A DNA stretch of 64,000 nucleotides from Cellvibrio zantedeschiae (GTDB lineage: Bacteria; Pseudomonadota; Gammaproteobacteria; Pseudomonadales; Cellvibrionaceae). The notes below the pieces were generated by a model, which saw only the letters and a list, made by a program, of their open reading frames with translations, had not been told where the DNA came from and did no database searches. The translations under genes were made by a program, and so were the position numbers. This document shows positions 44,759-53,500 of the stretch, piece after piece (positions within the stretch are counted from its first letter, which is position 1; each line of letters begins with the position of its first letter). The stretch spans positions 2,108,001-2,172,000 of the forward strand of contig NZ_BMYZ01000001.1 of NCBI RefSeq assembly GCF_014652535.1, in the 5' to 3' direction.

Positions 44759-45828
44759 CGCTCAGCTACTGCGCATAAAGAATACACGGCTTCATCGTTT
44801 ACATTTATTGCAACGAGTTGATTTTCGCCCGATGCTAAAAGATGCAAAGGCAAGGCGCTGCTACCAAATATTTTTGCATGGCATTCTGCCAGGACTGACA
44901 AAGCGATGCTTTCCGGTAAATCTCCACCAAGTGCCAAACCCATAGGCCCGGCAACTGGATATTTTAATTGTTCCTCACTTAAACCCGCGCATGCGAGAAC
45001 GTCTGCTTTACGATGTGCAGGACCAAGCAAACCTATATAGGGATTTAACATTGTTCGTGTTTGCAAAGCCGCGATTGCCGCTGCATCTAATCGGATGTTG
45101 TGGTGCGCAATAACAATGCCATCGACTTGCTGCAAAAATTCATCATCCAATTCATCCGCAGAAATACTCAAGGCATTGATTTGTGTGGGGAAGTGAGCGC
45201 GTTTATTTGCATTTAATCGTTGGTCTGCAAGTGTGACGCGCCAACCGAGAGTTACCGCTAATTGACACAACGGAATTACATCTACCCCATTACCCAAGAC
45301 TAATAAATGCGGCAAAGGATTGATTAAGGTCGATAAAATTTGCTCGTTATTTTTTTGCTCAAGCTTTCCATGTTGACGCTGAGCTAACTTGCGCATGCAG
45401 GGGGTAAAACTTGCGTGCGCCTTTGCAATAGTTAACTCAAAATTACAGGCCTGATCTTGTAGACATGAAAATATTTCTGGTAGCTGTAAAAAATCATTTT
45501 GCGCATTGCAGGGATGCAACAAAATTTCTGCAGCACCACCGCAACCTATTCCAAGACGCCAGGCAATATTGCTATCGTCAGACGCGTCATAAACAACCTG
45601 GCGAGATTTCCCAAGCGCGATGACTTTACGAGCCTGCAATAACAAATCTGATTCAAGGCAACCACCGCTTAACAACCCTAATTGGTGACCGGCGTCACTC
45701 AGCAACATTAGCGCACCGGTTTTACGGTAAACAGAACCGCGCGTGTTAATTACTGCGCCCAGCACCCAATTGGCCTCTTCTTTGAGTGGCAACCAGGAGG
45801 AAAGCAAATGGTAAAAATGATTGGACAT
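44755..45828 (-). CDS. XdhC-family molybdenum cofactor insertion/maturation factor
   Basis: 357 residues, N-terminal XdhC domain (NWVLGAVINTRGSVYRKTGA, GHQLGLLSGGCLESDLLLQA, GIGCGGAAEILLHPC) and C-terminal Rossmann-like domain (LLVLGNGVDVIPLCQLAVTL, PYIGLLGPAHRKADVLACAG, VAGPMGLALGGDLPESIALS). XdhC proteins bind and protect molybdenum cofactor and help sulfurate and insert it into xanthine dehydrogenase-type enzymes. It is the first gene of the xdhC-mocA-iorA-iorB operon. Promoter presumably in 45829-46000. Confidence 0.93.
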   Translation of the reverse strand: MSNHFYHLLSSWLPLKEEANWVLGAVINTRGSVYRKTGALMLLSDAGHQLGLLSGGCLESDLLLQARKVIALGKSRQVVYDASDDSNIAWRLGIGCGGAAEILLHPCNAQNDFLQLPEIFSCLQDQACNFELTIAKAHASFTPCMRKLAQRQHGKLEQKNNEQILSTLINPLPHLLVLGNGVDVIPLCQLAVTLGWRVTLADQRLNANKRAHFPTQINALSISADELDDEFLQQVDGIVIAHHNIRLDAAAIAALQTRTMLNPYIGLLGPAHRKADVLACAGLSEEQLKYPVAGPMGLALGGDLPESIALSVLAECHAKIFGSSALPLHLLASGENQLVAINVNDEAVYSLCAVAER

Positions 45829-46151
45829 GGGTGGTCTTCCATGTAACTTGCTAGCTTGAGAAAATCACCTGGCCGCAAGATTTAGAACTATTGAGGAACA
45901 AAATAATCCCACAGACTTTCATGGAAAGAAAGTGGGATTAACAAAACTAAATAGTTAGATGACAGGTGTCACAGATAAGCTAAAGATGCTTATGCGGTAA
46001 CAGAATAAATAGGGATTTTACCTTAGCAACATCTATCCTTCCGCCAGGTTTTATTTGGTTAACAGTATTCGCCGCACTTATTATTTACCCGCTGAATTTG
46101 GTTAGCCCTCCTTGAACCAAGCCAAATTAATGAACGATATATTTCAGAACT
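45829..46151. other. Gene-free stretch with one hairpin
   Basis: 323 bases between the XdhC start and the YciI-like stop. The only structure noticed is TAATCCCAC (45904-45912) pairing with GTGGGATTA (45932-45940) with a nested CTTTC-ATG-GAAAG in its loop; it may be the terminator of the YciI-like gene or a control element of the molybdenum operon. No ORF, and no Mo-cofactor riboswitch could be recognised. Confidence 0.5.
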
Positions 46152-46571
46152 TTACTTTGCCATTTGCTCACGCAACTTGTCCTCTTGCTCACGGAGCTCC
46201 GGTGTGAATTCCTCACCAAAATCTTCTGCTTCAAAAATCGGACGAATATCTATGTCTGATCCTTCCATCATTGGGTTGGGGCAACGCTTAACCCATTCAA
46301 CGGCCTCTTCCATGGATTTAACTTGCCACAACCAAAAGCCTGCAATAATTTCTTTGGTTTCTGTAAAGGGCCCGTCAGTTACTATACGATCTTTACCAGA
46401 AAAATGTACGCGCTTGGCTTTTGATGTTGGATGTAATCCCTCACCCGCAAGCATGATGCCGGCGTTTACCAATTCTTCATTGTAAATGCCCATTGCAGTG
46501 AGTAGCTCAGTGCTTGGCATAATGCCCTCTTCAGAACTTTTTGTAGCTTTTACCATGACCATGACTTTCAT
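46152..46571 (-). CDS. YciI-like (DGPF domain) protein
   Basis: 139 residues: VMVMVKATKSSEEGIMPSTE, LAGEGLHPTSKAKRVHF, then the DGPFTETKEIIAGFWLW signature and AVEWVKRCPNPMMEGSDIDI. The family shares the dimeric ferredoxin-like fold of YciI and usually sits near ECF sigma genes (none here). Role unknown. Single gene with AGGATG before the ATG. Confidence 0.92.
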   Translation of the reverse strand: MKVMVMVKATKSSEEGIMPSTELLTAMGIYNEELVNAGIMLAGEGLHPTSKAKRVHFSGKDRIVTDGPFTETKEIIAGFWLWQVKSMEEAVEWVKRCPNPMMEGSDIDIRPIFEAEDFGEEFTPELREQEDKLREQMAK

Positions 46572-46738
46572 GAGGCATCCTCCAGTTGTAATGATTTTGA
46601 ACGAATATTCGGTAGATTTTGTTGTACTTCAAGAGATAGTCGTTAGGAAAGAAACAAAATCGACAAGGAAGATAAAATTTTTTATCTTCCAGCAATTAAA
46701 AGAGTGGTGGTAAGCGCAGCAGGAATATACCTTATCCC

Positions 46739-47056
46739 TTAGGCCGCCATTTGACTACAGCTTTGTGCGCACTTTCTGCAGGCGGCTACACAATCATCCA
46801 TATCGCCTATTGCTTGGCAACTATTCGCGCATGCTTCACAGACTTGTGCACATAGCCTGCACACTTGGGAAACAAAGGACGAATTACTTATCTGCAAATC
46901 TGCCGAAAGCGCGCAAACTCTTGCGCAGTCCAGCATCAATTTAAAATGTTCCGCTTCAACATGCTTGCCTCCTACAGACAGGCAATGGGTGGTCGCCATA
47001 CGCAAACAGATTTGATGGCATTGAGTACAATTTTCTATACATTTGGAATCAAACAT
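46739..47056 (-). CDS. Four-helix-bundle copper-storage-like protein (DUF326/Csp)
   Basis: 105 residues with 16 cysteines on helical repeats: CIENCTQCHQICLRMATTHC, then CARVCALSADLQ, CRLCAQVCEACANSC and CVAACRKCAQSC. Cys-x-x-x-Cys spacing on four helices is the layout of Csp copper-storage proteins, which pack Cu(I) ions in the bundle core. No Tat or Sec signal is present, so this is the cytosolic type (Csp3-like). It lies 24 bases after the flavin reductase gene and is probably co-transcribed with it. Confidence 0.9.
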   Translation of the reverse strand: MFDSKCIENCTQCHQICLRMATTHCLSVGGKHVEAEHFKLMLDCARVCALSADLQISNSSFVSQVCRLCAQVCEACANSCQAIGDMDDCVAACRKCAQSCSQMAA

Positions 47057-47079
47057 AATAGCTCCTCCAATTGATAAAA

Positions 47080-48156
47080 TTATTTAGGCCTTGGATGCTT
47101 CAGCGCTGCACGCGGATCTACCAAGGCACCGTCGCGTAATTTGTTTACCGAGTTGACCACTGCTCTTGCAACATTGCGCACTTCCTCTTGTACAGCCAAA
47201 TCGCGGTCCAGTGCTTCATGGCTTTCCGCATAGGATTCGTAATAGCCAATGTATCGATCCAGGCGTGCATAAGCTCCTGCATCAATCAATCCCATCCAAT
47301 CCAGCCAGTCAGATAAGCCGCGGCGCACACCTTCTATACCAGCAACATCACCGTGAACTACCAAACCGTAGATGCGGCCCGCAAGATGTTTTGGGTAATT
47401 CCACCCTGAAAGCTCAATGGCTTTTGCTTTCTCCGGATCTTTTCCATCTGTTGTAGTTGGATCTGGATTGCCGCCATCAGCACATACAAGCCGATCAATC
47501 ATGAGCTTCAAAACGCTCGGGGTTTGATACCAATAAACCGGCGTTAAAATAATCACGCCATGAGCTGCAACCCACTTTTCATAAATTTCTGCCATCCAGT
47601 CGTTGGTTTGACGTAAAGCGTGATTGGGATAACAAGAACATGGCCAGTGGCACAAGGGCATCGCGGTAGACACGCAGCCCTTACACGGATGGATGTGCTT
47701 GTCATAGGCAGATGTAAGCAAGCTTAAATCCAGAATATCAACTTCAATATTCGCTTTGACTAATTCCTCTTGTGCAAGCAGCGTAAGTCGCCAGGTTTTA
47801 GATACTTCGCTTGGGCAAGTGCCATCATTTCGCGCTGAGCCACAAATCAACAATACTCGCGATTGCGTTGCAGGATTTTTTTGTTTGGCTTCAGCAAATA
47901 TTAAACGCTCGCGGGTTTCTTTCCACTCAACAGAAAGGTCATACTCGGGATTATAAAATTCTGCCCCGGCCTTTTCTGTTATAGGTGCCTTGTGTCCTTT
48001 TTCATGATAATTATTCCAAGCCACCCCCTCTACTTCTTCCAGTGATTTTTGAATCGCAATGAAACGTGGATCTATAAACGATTTTTGAAATTCCTCGTGG
48101 AATTCATCCCGTGTCAATTTAGCAGGTGCTTGTCCGGTACGTGGAGAAAGTTCCAT
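47080..48156 (-). CDS. NADPH-dependent FMN reductase / flavodoxin-fold protein with N-terminal extension
   Basis: 358 residues from ATG 48156, which has AGGAGG closely ahead; an in-frame start at 48174 is less likely. The first 100 residues (DEFHEEFQKSFIDPRFIAIQ, EVEGVAWNNYHEKGHKAPIT) are an extension rich in charged residues. A flavodoxin-like core follows: VLLICGSARNDGTCPSEVSK (FMN phosphate loop), VDILDLSLLTSAYDKHIHPC with KGCVS cysteines, and HGVIILTPVYWYQTPSVLKL. It probably reduces a flavin, quinone or metal using NAD(P)H. The copper-protein gene follows by 24 bases, suggesting a metal-related operon. Confidence 0.85.
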   Translation of the reverse strand: MELSPRTGQAPAKLTRDEFHEEFQKSFIDPRFIAIQKSLEEVEGVAWNNYHEKGHKAPITEKAGAEFYNPEYDLSVEWKETRERLIFAEAKQKNPATQSRVLLICGSARNDGTCPSEVSKTWRLTLLAQEELVKANIEVDILDLSLLTSAYDKHIHPCKGCVSTAMPLCHWPCSCYPNHALRQTNDWMAEIYEKWVAAHGVIILTPVYWYQTPSVLKLMIDRLVCADGGNPDPTTTDGKDPEKAKAIELSGWNYPKHLAGRIYGLVVHGDVAGIEGVRRGLSDWLDWMGLIDAGAYARLDRYIGYYESYAESHEALDRDLAVQEEVRNVARAVVNSVNKLRDGALVDPRAALKHPRPK

Positions 48157-48339
48157 GTTGCCTCCTATTATCAAATCCCATCATTTTAAAAAATTATTAT
48201 GTGCTTTTATGTTCGATAGAGCGCTTAGGCATTTATTGATTTAAATAAGGGAAGCTTATAAATAAGATAAGGAGCGCACAGATAATTTGAACGACACGTT
48301 ATAACCTAGGTAATCATTGAATTCGGTGGAGCACTGCAA

Positions 48340-49632
48340 ATGCATGTACAACTTAAACATTTGATATTTGTTATTTGCATACTTGGCATAACGGCATGCG
48401 GTGGCGGCGGCGGCGGAGGTGGCAGTGATAATAATACGCCTCCTGTTACATCGACCAGTTCAAGTAGCATTGCCAGCTCGCTAGCCTCCTCGATTAGCTC
48501 TACAACCAGCTCCTCACCCAGTACGAGCCTGACTGCACCACAAAACCTCGCTGCGATAGCAAGCAATACATCTATAAATTTAAGCTGGAACCCTGTAGCT
48601 GGTGCAACTTCATACCACATCTATTACGCGACCGAAGCCAATATCACTGCAAAAAACATTAGCGCATTCCAGAACGGAACCTGGGTTAAAAATGTTAATT
48701 CGCCTTATGTAGTAACAGGGCTGCAAAACAATAAAACTTATTATTTTGTGGTAACGGCGGTAAAAGGTTCGGAAGAAAGTACTCAAAGCGTAGAAGTTAA
48801 CGCAACACCCACTGCAGATGAATTTTCACGCCAACCAACGGCACAAGAAGTGTTGGTTGTAGAACTTATAAATCGCGCACGCTTTGATCCTGCCGCTGAG
48901 GCGGCTCGTTATGGAATAGGTTTAAATGATGGCATTACCGGTGCTCAATTAACTGCCGACAGAAAGCCTCCACTCGCTCACAATTTATTCTTGATTGATT
49001 CTGCAAGAACACATTCACAGTGGATGCTGGACAATGATATTTTTTCACACACTGGCGCTGCTGATAGCACACCTACCGAGCGCATGATGGCCGCCGGTTA
49101 TGTTTTTGCTGGCGCGTGGAGTAGCGGAGAAAATATTGCGTGGGCGGGCACTACGGCACCCACTATTAATTTAACCCAGTATGCACTCGTGCATCATGAA
49201 GGTTTATTTAAATCACCGGGACATAGAGTCAATATATTGGGAACCAGTTTTCGTGAAATTGGTGTCGGACAAAATCAGGGAATGTTTTTGAATAATGGAA
49301 CAAATTATTTATCTTCCATGTTGACCGAGAATTTTGCGCGCTCTGGTAATAGCTATTATTTATCCGGCGTAGTTTATGACGATACAAACAATAATAAATT
49401 TTACGACGTGGGCGAAGGTTTAGAGCGCGTTACCATCTCTACTAATGGAAAGTCTTACCCCGTTTACGCGAGTGGTGCCTACTCTATTCCACTCTCAAAT
49501 GGCACCTATGATTTGGTGATTACTGGCGGCCCCTTGGGCAGCATTATGAATTATCGTGTGCAGATTAATAATGCGAACGTAAAACTGGATGTGATAAAAA
49601 CAGGTGCCACTGCGGAGGTTGTGACCTGGTAA
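48340..49632 (+). CDS. CAP/SCP-domain lipoprotein with fibronectin III and Ser-rich linker
   Basis: 430 residues. Lipoprotein signal FVICILGITACGGGGGGGGS (lipobox around Cys20) followed by an eight-Gly run and a Ser/Thr-rich linker (TSTSSSSIASSLASSISSTT). Residues about 66-155 form a fibronectin III domain (LSWNPVAGATSYHIYYATEA). The CAP domain follows (LVVELINRARFDPAAEAARY, HSQWMLDNDIFSHTGAADS, HHEGLFKSPGHRVNILGTSF, REIGVGQN), and a C-terminal SdrB/Cna-like beta domain (GVVYDDTNNNKFYDVGEGLE). Similar CAP proteins are secreted or anchored. Poly-Ser and poly-Gly linkers are typical of Cellvibrio carbohydrate enzymes. Role unknown. Confidence 0.9.
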   Translation: MHVQLKHLIFVICILGITACGGGGGGGGSDNNTPPVTSTSSSSIASSLASSISSTTSSSPSTSLTAPQNLAAIASNTSINLSWNPVAGATSYHIYYATEANITAKNISAFQNGTWVKNVNSPYVVTGLQNNKTYYFVVTAVKGSEESTQSVEVNATPTADEFSRQPTAQEVLVVELINRARFDPAAEAARYGIGLNDGITGAQLTADRKPPLAHNLFLIDSARTHSQWMLDNDIFSHTGAADSTPTERMMAAGYVFAGAWSSGENIAWAGTTAPTINLTQYALVHHEGLFKSPGHRVNILGTSFREIGVGQNQGMFLNNGTNYLSSMLTENFARSGNSYYLSGVVYDDTNNNKFYDVGEGLERVTISTNGKSYPVYASGAYSIPLSNGTYDLVITGGPLGSIMNYRVQINNANVKLDVIKTGATAEVVTW

Positions 49633-49663
49633 TTACCGAGCGTTATTATTAGCGAAGCTTTTG

Positions 49664-49738
49664 AACTTTCGCGAACCGTGCGGTTAAACCTTCGCGAACC
49701 TTGCGGTTTAAACCTTAGCGAACTTTGCGGTACAACCC
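49664..49738. repeat. Three-copy tandem repeat (about 24 bp) overlapping the end of the CheR-like gene
   Basis: The unit TTCGCGAACCTTGCGGTTTAAACC occurs three times with drift: 49668-49690, 49691-49714 and 49715-49738. The third copy forms the last codons and stop of the minus-strand CheR-like gene (RKVR-stop). In the second copy the stop position reads GAA instead of TAA, so a small change would extend the protein in frame. Confidence 0.7.
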
Positions 49739-50542
49739 TTGTTTTGATGACAAGGCGGTAAAGCGGGAAATAAGCGGAGTTAAATCAGAATAGTCTGCGT
49801 CTGCGACACTTAGTATGCCAAACGCCGGAAGGCTATCATAAAATACTTGCAGTGCACGGCGTCGCAATCGTGACGCGTAATCATTCAAGCTGCCGCGACA
49901 GACAATTAATTCAAATTCGTTAAAAGAAGAATCTGTTCCTAAATTATATTGCGCCCAGGTAATATTTCGATTCAGTTCATTGCGAAACACCGCCATATCA
50001 TCCACTTGGGTGTAATAATCTGATAAAGATTCTGTGCCACCCGCGCGTAAATAATTTTCCTCGTACTGCGGTAGTTTTGATAAGGAAAATTTTGCTTCGC
50101 GCGCTTCGCTTAATAACATGGGATTAGCGCCCGTCGCAAAGATTTGGGTTTTATGATAAACCCCCTCTTCCATTAACATAATCGCAATGGCATAAACATC
50201 TTCTGCAGCTGAGCATTCTGCAATCCAGATTTTTGGTGCAGGGCAAGATCGCAGCCAGGGAATAAGTGCTTTGCGCAATTCACGCATATGCTTGGGATGA
50301 TCAAACAAACCCGCCGGGTGCGCGTCCAGCGCGCACAGCAGCGGATCTATATAAGTTGGATCGTGTAACACACAATCCTGCAAGGTGGAAATTGTAGATA
50401 TATCGTGCACCAGCATAAATGCATGCAATTTCCGTCGAATAGCTTCCTTTTGATAACCTCGAAAATCATCACCAAAGCGTTGGTATATCGCTTCAAGCAA
50501 AAGTGAAATTTCCAAATCTTCGAGCGTTTTAGAAATACTCAT
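49715..50542 (-). CDS. CheR-like methyltransferase homologue, probably inactive
   Basis: 275 residues from ATG 50542. The helical N-domain (LLEAIYQRFGDDFRGYQKEA, IRRKLHAFMLVHDISTISTL) and the order of later motifs follow CheR. But the AdoMet loop reads IAECSAAEDVYA where active CheR has a GCSTGEEPYS-like motif, the acidic residue of the ATDI segment is lost (ATGANPMLL), and the CRNVLIYF motif reads CRGSLNDYASRL. I infer a non-catalytic or altered CheR used for binding. It is the last gene of the poly-HAMP kinase operon, 24 bases (45 with the chosen start) after it. The C-terminus is encoded by a tandem repeat. Confidence 0.75.
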   Translation of the reverse strand: MSISKTLEDLEISLLLEAIYQRFGDDFRGYQKEAIRRKLHAFMLVHDISTISTLQDCVLHDPTYIDPLLCALDAHPAGLFDHPKHMRELRKALIPWLRSCPAPKIWIAECSAAEDVYAIAIMLMEEGVYHKTQIFATGANPMLLSEAREAKFSLSKLPQYEENYLRAGGTESLSDYYTQVDDMAVFRNELNRNITWAQYNLGTDSSFNEFELIVCRGSLNDYASRLRRRALQVFYDSLPAFGILSVADADYSDLTPLISRFTALSSKQGLYRKVR

Positions 50543-50587
50543 TATCCTTCCCGTTGCACTCAACCAATACTCCCCTTGCGCTTACTG

Positions 50588-53500
50588 CTAATGCAACCAA
50601 ACCCGCATTAACGACAACAACTGCGCAACGTCCACCGGTTTGGTAATGTAATCCGATGCACCTGCAGCAATACATTTATCTTTATCACCTTTCATCGCTT
50701 TTGCAGTAAGCGTAATGATCGGCAGCGATTTGAAGCGCGGAATTTTTCGAATCGCACGCATGGTGTCGTAACCATCCATCTCTGGCATCATGATATCCAT
50801 TAGCACAATTTCTATGGATGGATCTTTTTGTAATACCTCAATACCGTCGCGCCCGTTTTCTGCAAAAGATACCTTCATATTTTGGCGTTCCAATACTGAA
50901 CTCAAGGCGAAAATATTGCGCAAGTCGTCATCCACAATCAACACACTGCGTCCACTTAAGCCACCGTCAGCTTCCTGAATTGCATCAATCATTTTGCGTT
51001 GTTGCTCTGGCATACTTGCGTGTGCACGGTGCAGAAATAAAGAGGTTTCATTCAGCAAACGCTCGGGTGAACGCGCATCTTTTACCACCACGGTTTTTGC
51101 AATGCGCTTCAACTTGGTAATTTCTTTACGGTTTAAATCCTTCGCGGTGTAAACCACTACGGGTACATCGCGCATAACCTCATCTTCACTCATGGCTTCC
51201 AGCACATCGAAGCCATTCATATCGGGCAAGGTTAAATCGAGCACCACGCAATCAAAATGACTTTCACCTAGAGCTTTAAGCGCTTCTTTACCGCTACCGA
51301 CAGCATAAATATGCACATCTTCGGTACCAATTAATTCCATAATACTGTTGCGTTGAATTTCATCGTCCTCAACAACAAGCAAACTGCGCTTGTCGCGAAT
51401 TAAATAACGTTGAATACGCTGAAATTCTGCTTGCAATGATTCCTGTGTAATTGGTTCGGCCAAATGTGAAATAGCGCCGAGTGTCAAACTCCGCTCACGT
51501 TCCTGATCTTGCGAATTTACTTCTTCAGCAGCAAGGCGAGAAATAATATGCACCGGAATATGACGAGTTGCAGGGTCGCGTTTTAAACGTTCCAAAATCG
51601 CGTAACCATTAGCTTCATCCATTTGCGAACCTAGCATCACCGCTGAAGGTAAGTAGTCACGCGCTAAAGTAAGAACAGCATCACCAGATGACGTAACAAT
51701 TCCTTTAAAGTTTTGTTCACGCGCAGCGTTCAACAACATTTTTGCGCGCTCGGAATTATCTTCCACAATTAACACGGCCGGGTCACCTTCCGCTATGAGC
51801 GCACGGTCATCAAAATTTTGTTCCGCATCTGGACTTAACGGAACAATCGCACTTTTTTGCACGCTGGTATATTCCGCATCAATCACGGTTTCTGAATTTG
51901 ATGAACGCGTATAAATTACGTTAGGCGGTAAGGCCGGCATGTAAAGCGCATTGGATTGCGAAAGCACATCGCTTTTACCGCTTGCACGATGATAGGGTAA
52001 AAACAAGGTAAATGTACTACCGGCATCCACCTCACTTTCCACTTTAATTTCCCCACCGAGCAAGCGCGCTAATTCACGGCTAATTGACAAGCCCAAACCT
52101 GTACCACCATAACGACGCGCGGTACTTCCGTCAGCTTGTTGGAATGCTTCGAAAATTAATTGCAACTTATCACTGGGAATACCCACGCCCGAATCGCTTA
52201 CCGCAAACGCAAGCACAGCATCTGCTTGCGATAAGGTTGGGTGATCCACCGTCCAACCAGAGCGAATTAAACCAATGTGCAAGGTAACTCTTCCGCGCGA
52301 TGTAAATTTAAACGCGTTGGACAATAGGTTTTTCAAAATTTGTTGTAACCGAGTTGTGTCCGTCATCATTGCTGGTGGCAAGGAATTCGCGAGATCAATT
52401 TGGAATTCAAGCTGCTTGGCTTCTGCCATGTGGCGGAAAGTACGTTCCACATAACTGCGAATAGCTTGGAAGCGATACTCGCTGATTTCCAGCGTAACTG
52501 TACCCGATTCGATTTTTGACAAATCGAGAATATCGTTAATCAGGGTCAACAAATCGCTACCGGAACCGTGAATGGTTTTGGCGAATTCCACTTGTTTATC
52601 GGAGAGGTTTCCACTCGGGTTATCACTTAATTGCTGCGCAAGAATTAGCAAGCTATTGAGCGGTGTACGCAACTCATGCGACATGTTTGCAAGGAATTCT
52701 GATTTATATTTTGATGAAAGCGCGAGCTGGCTGGCTTTTTCTTCCAGCGCCATTTTGGCTTGCTCCACCTCGCTATTTTTGCGTTCCACCTCAATATTTT
52801 GTTCAGACAACAAGCGTGCTTTTTCTGCAAGCTCCTGGTTGGTTTGTTGCAATTCTTGTGCGAGTGATTGAGATTGCGTCAACAAACTTTCGGTACGGCT
52901 GTTTGCTTCGATGGTATTCAAAACCGCACCGATGGATTCCATCAATTGGTCGAGGAATGACAAGTGGGTTTCGGTAAAACGATCGAGCGATGCAATTTCA
53001 ATAACCGCTTTTACTTCGCTCTCAAACAAAATCGGTATAACAACAATATTATTGGGTGCTGACGAACCGAGCCCCGATGAAACCTGAATGTAGTCAACAG
53101 GAACATCTGTCAACCAGATACGATTTTTTTCTATCGCACATTGCCCAACAAGACCTTCGCCAGGTAAAAACGATGTTGGCAGCTTACGGCTGGATCTATA
53201 ACCGTAACTCGCAATCATGCGCAGGCGTGAATCTTTATTGCGGCCATCCATCATGTAAAACACACCGTGGTGCGCGCTTACCAGTGGAGCGAGTTCAGAA
53301 AGAATAAGCGAAGTTACGGTTTCCAAATCGCGCTGACCTTGCAGCATACGCGTGAAACGCGCGAGGTTGGTTTTAAGCCAGTCTTGTTGCGCGTTTTTCT
53401 GCGTGGTTTCTTTTAGGTTACGGATCATCTCGTTGATGTTGTCTTTCAGATCCGATACTTCACCGCGCGCTTCTACCTGAATAGACCGCGACAAGTCACC

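Noticed and set aside
48306..48620. Antisense frame over the start of the CAP lipoprotein
   Set aside because: It translates the Gly and Ser codon runs as Pro and other residues; shadow of the real gene.
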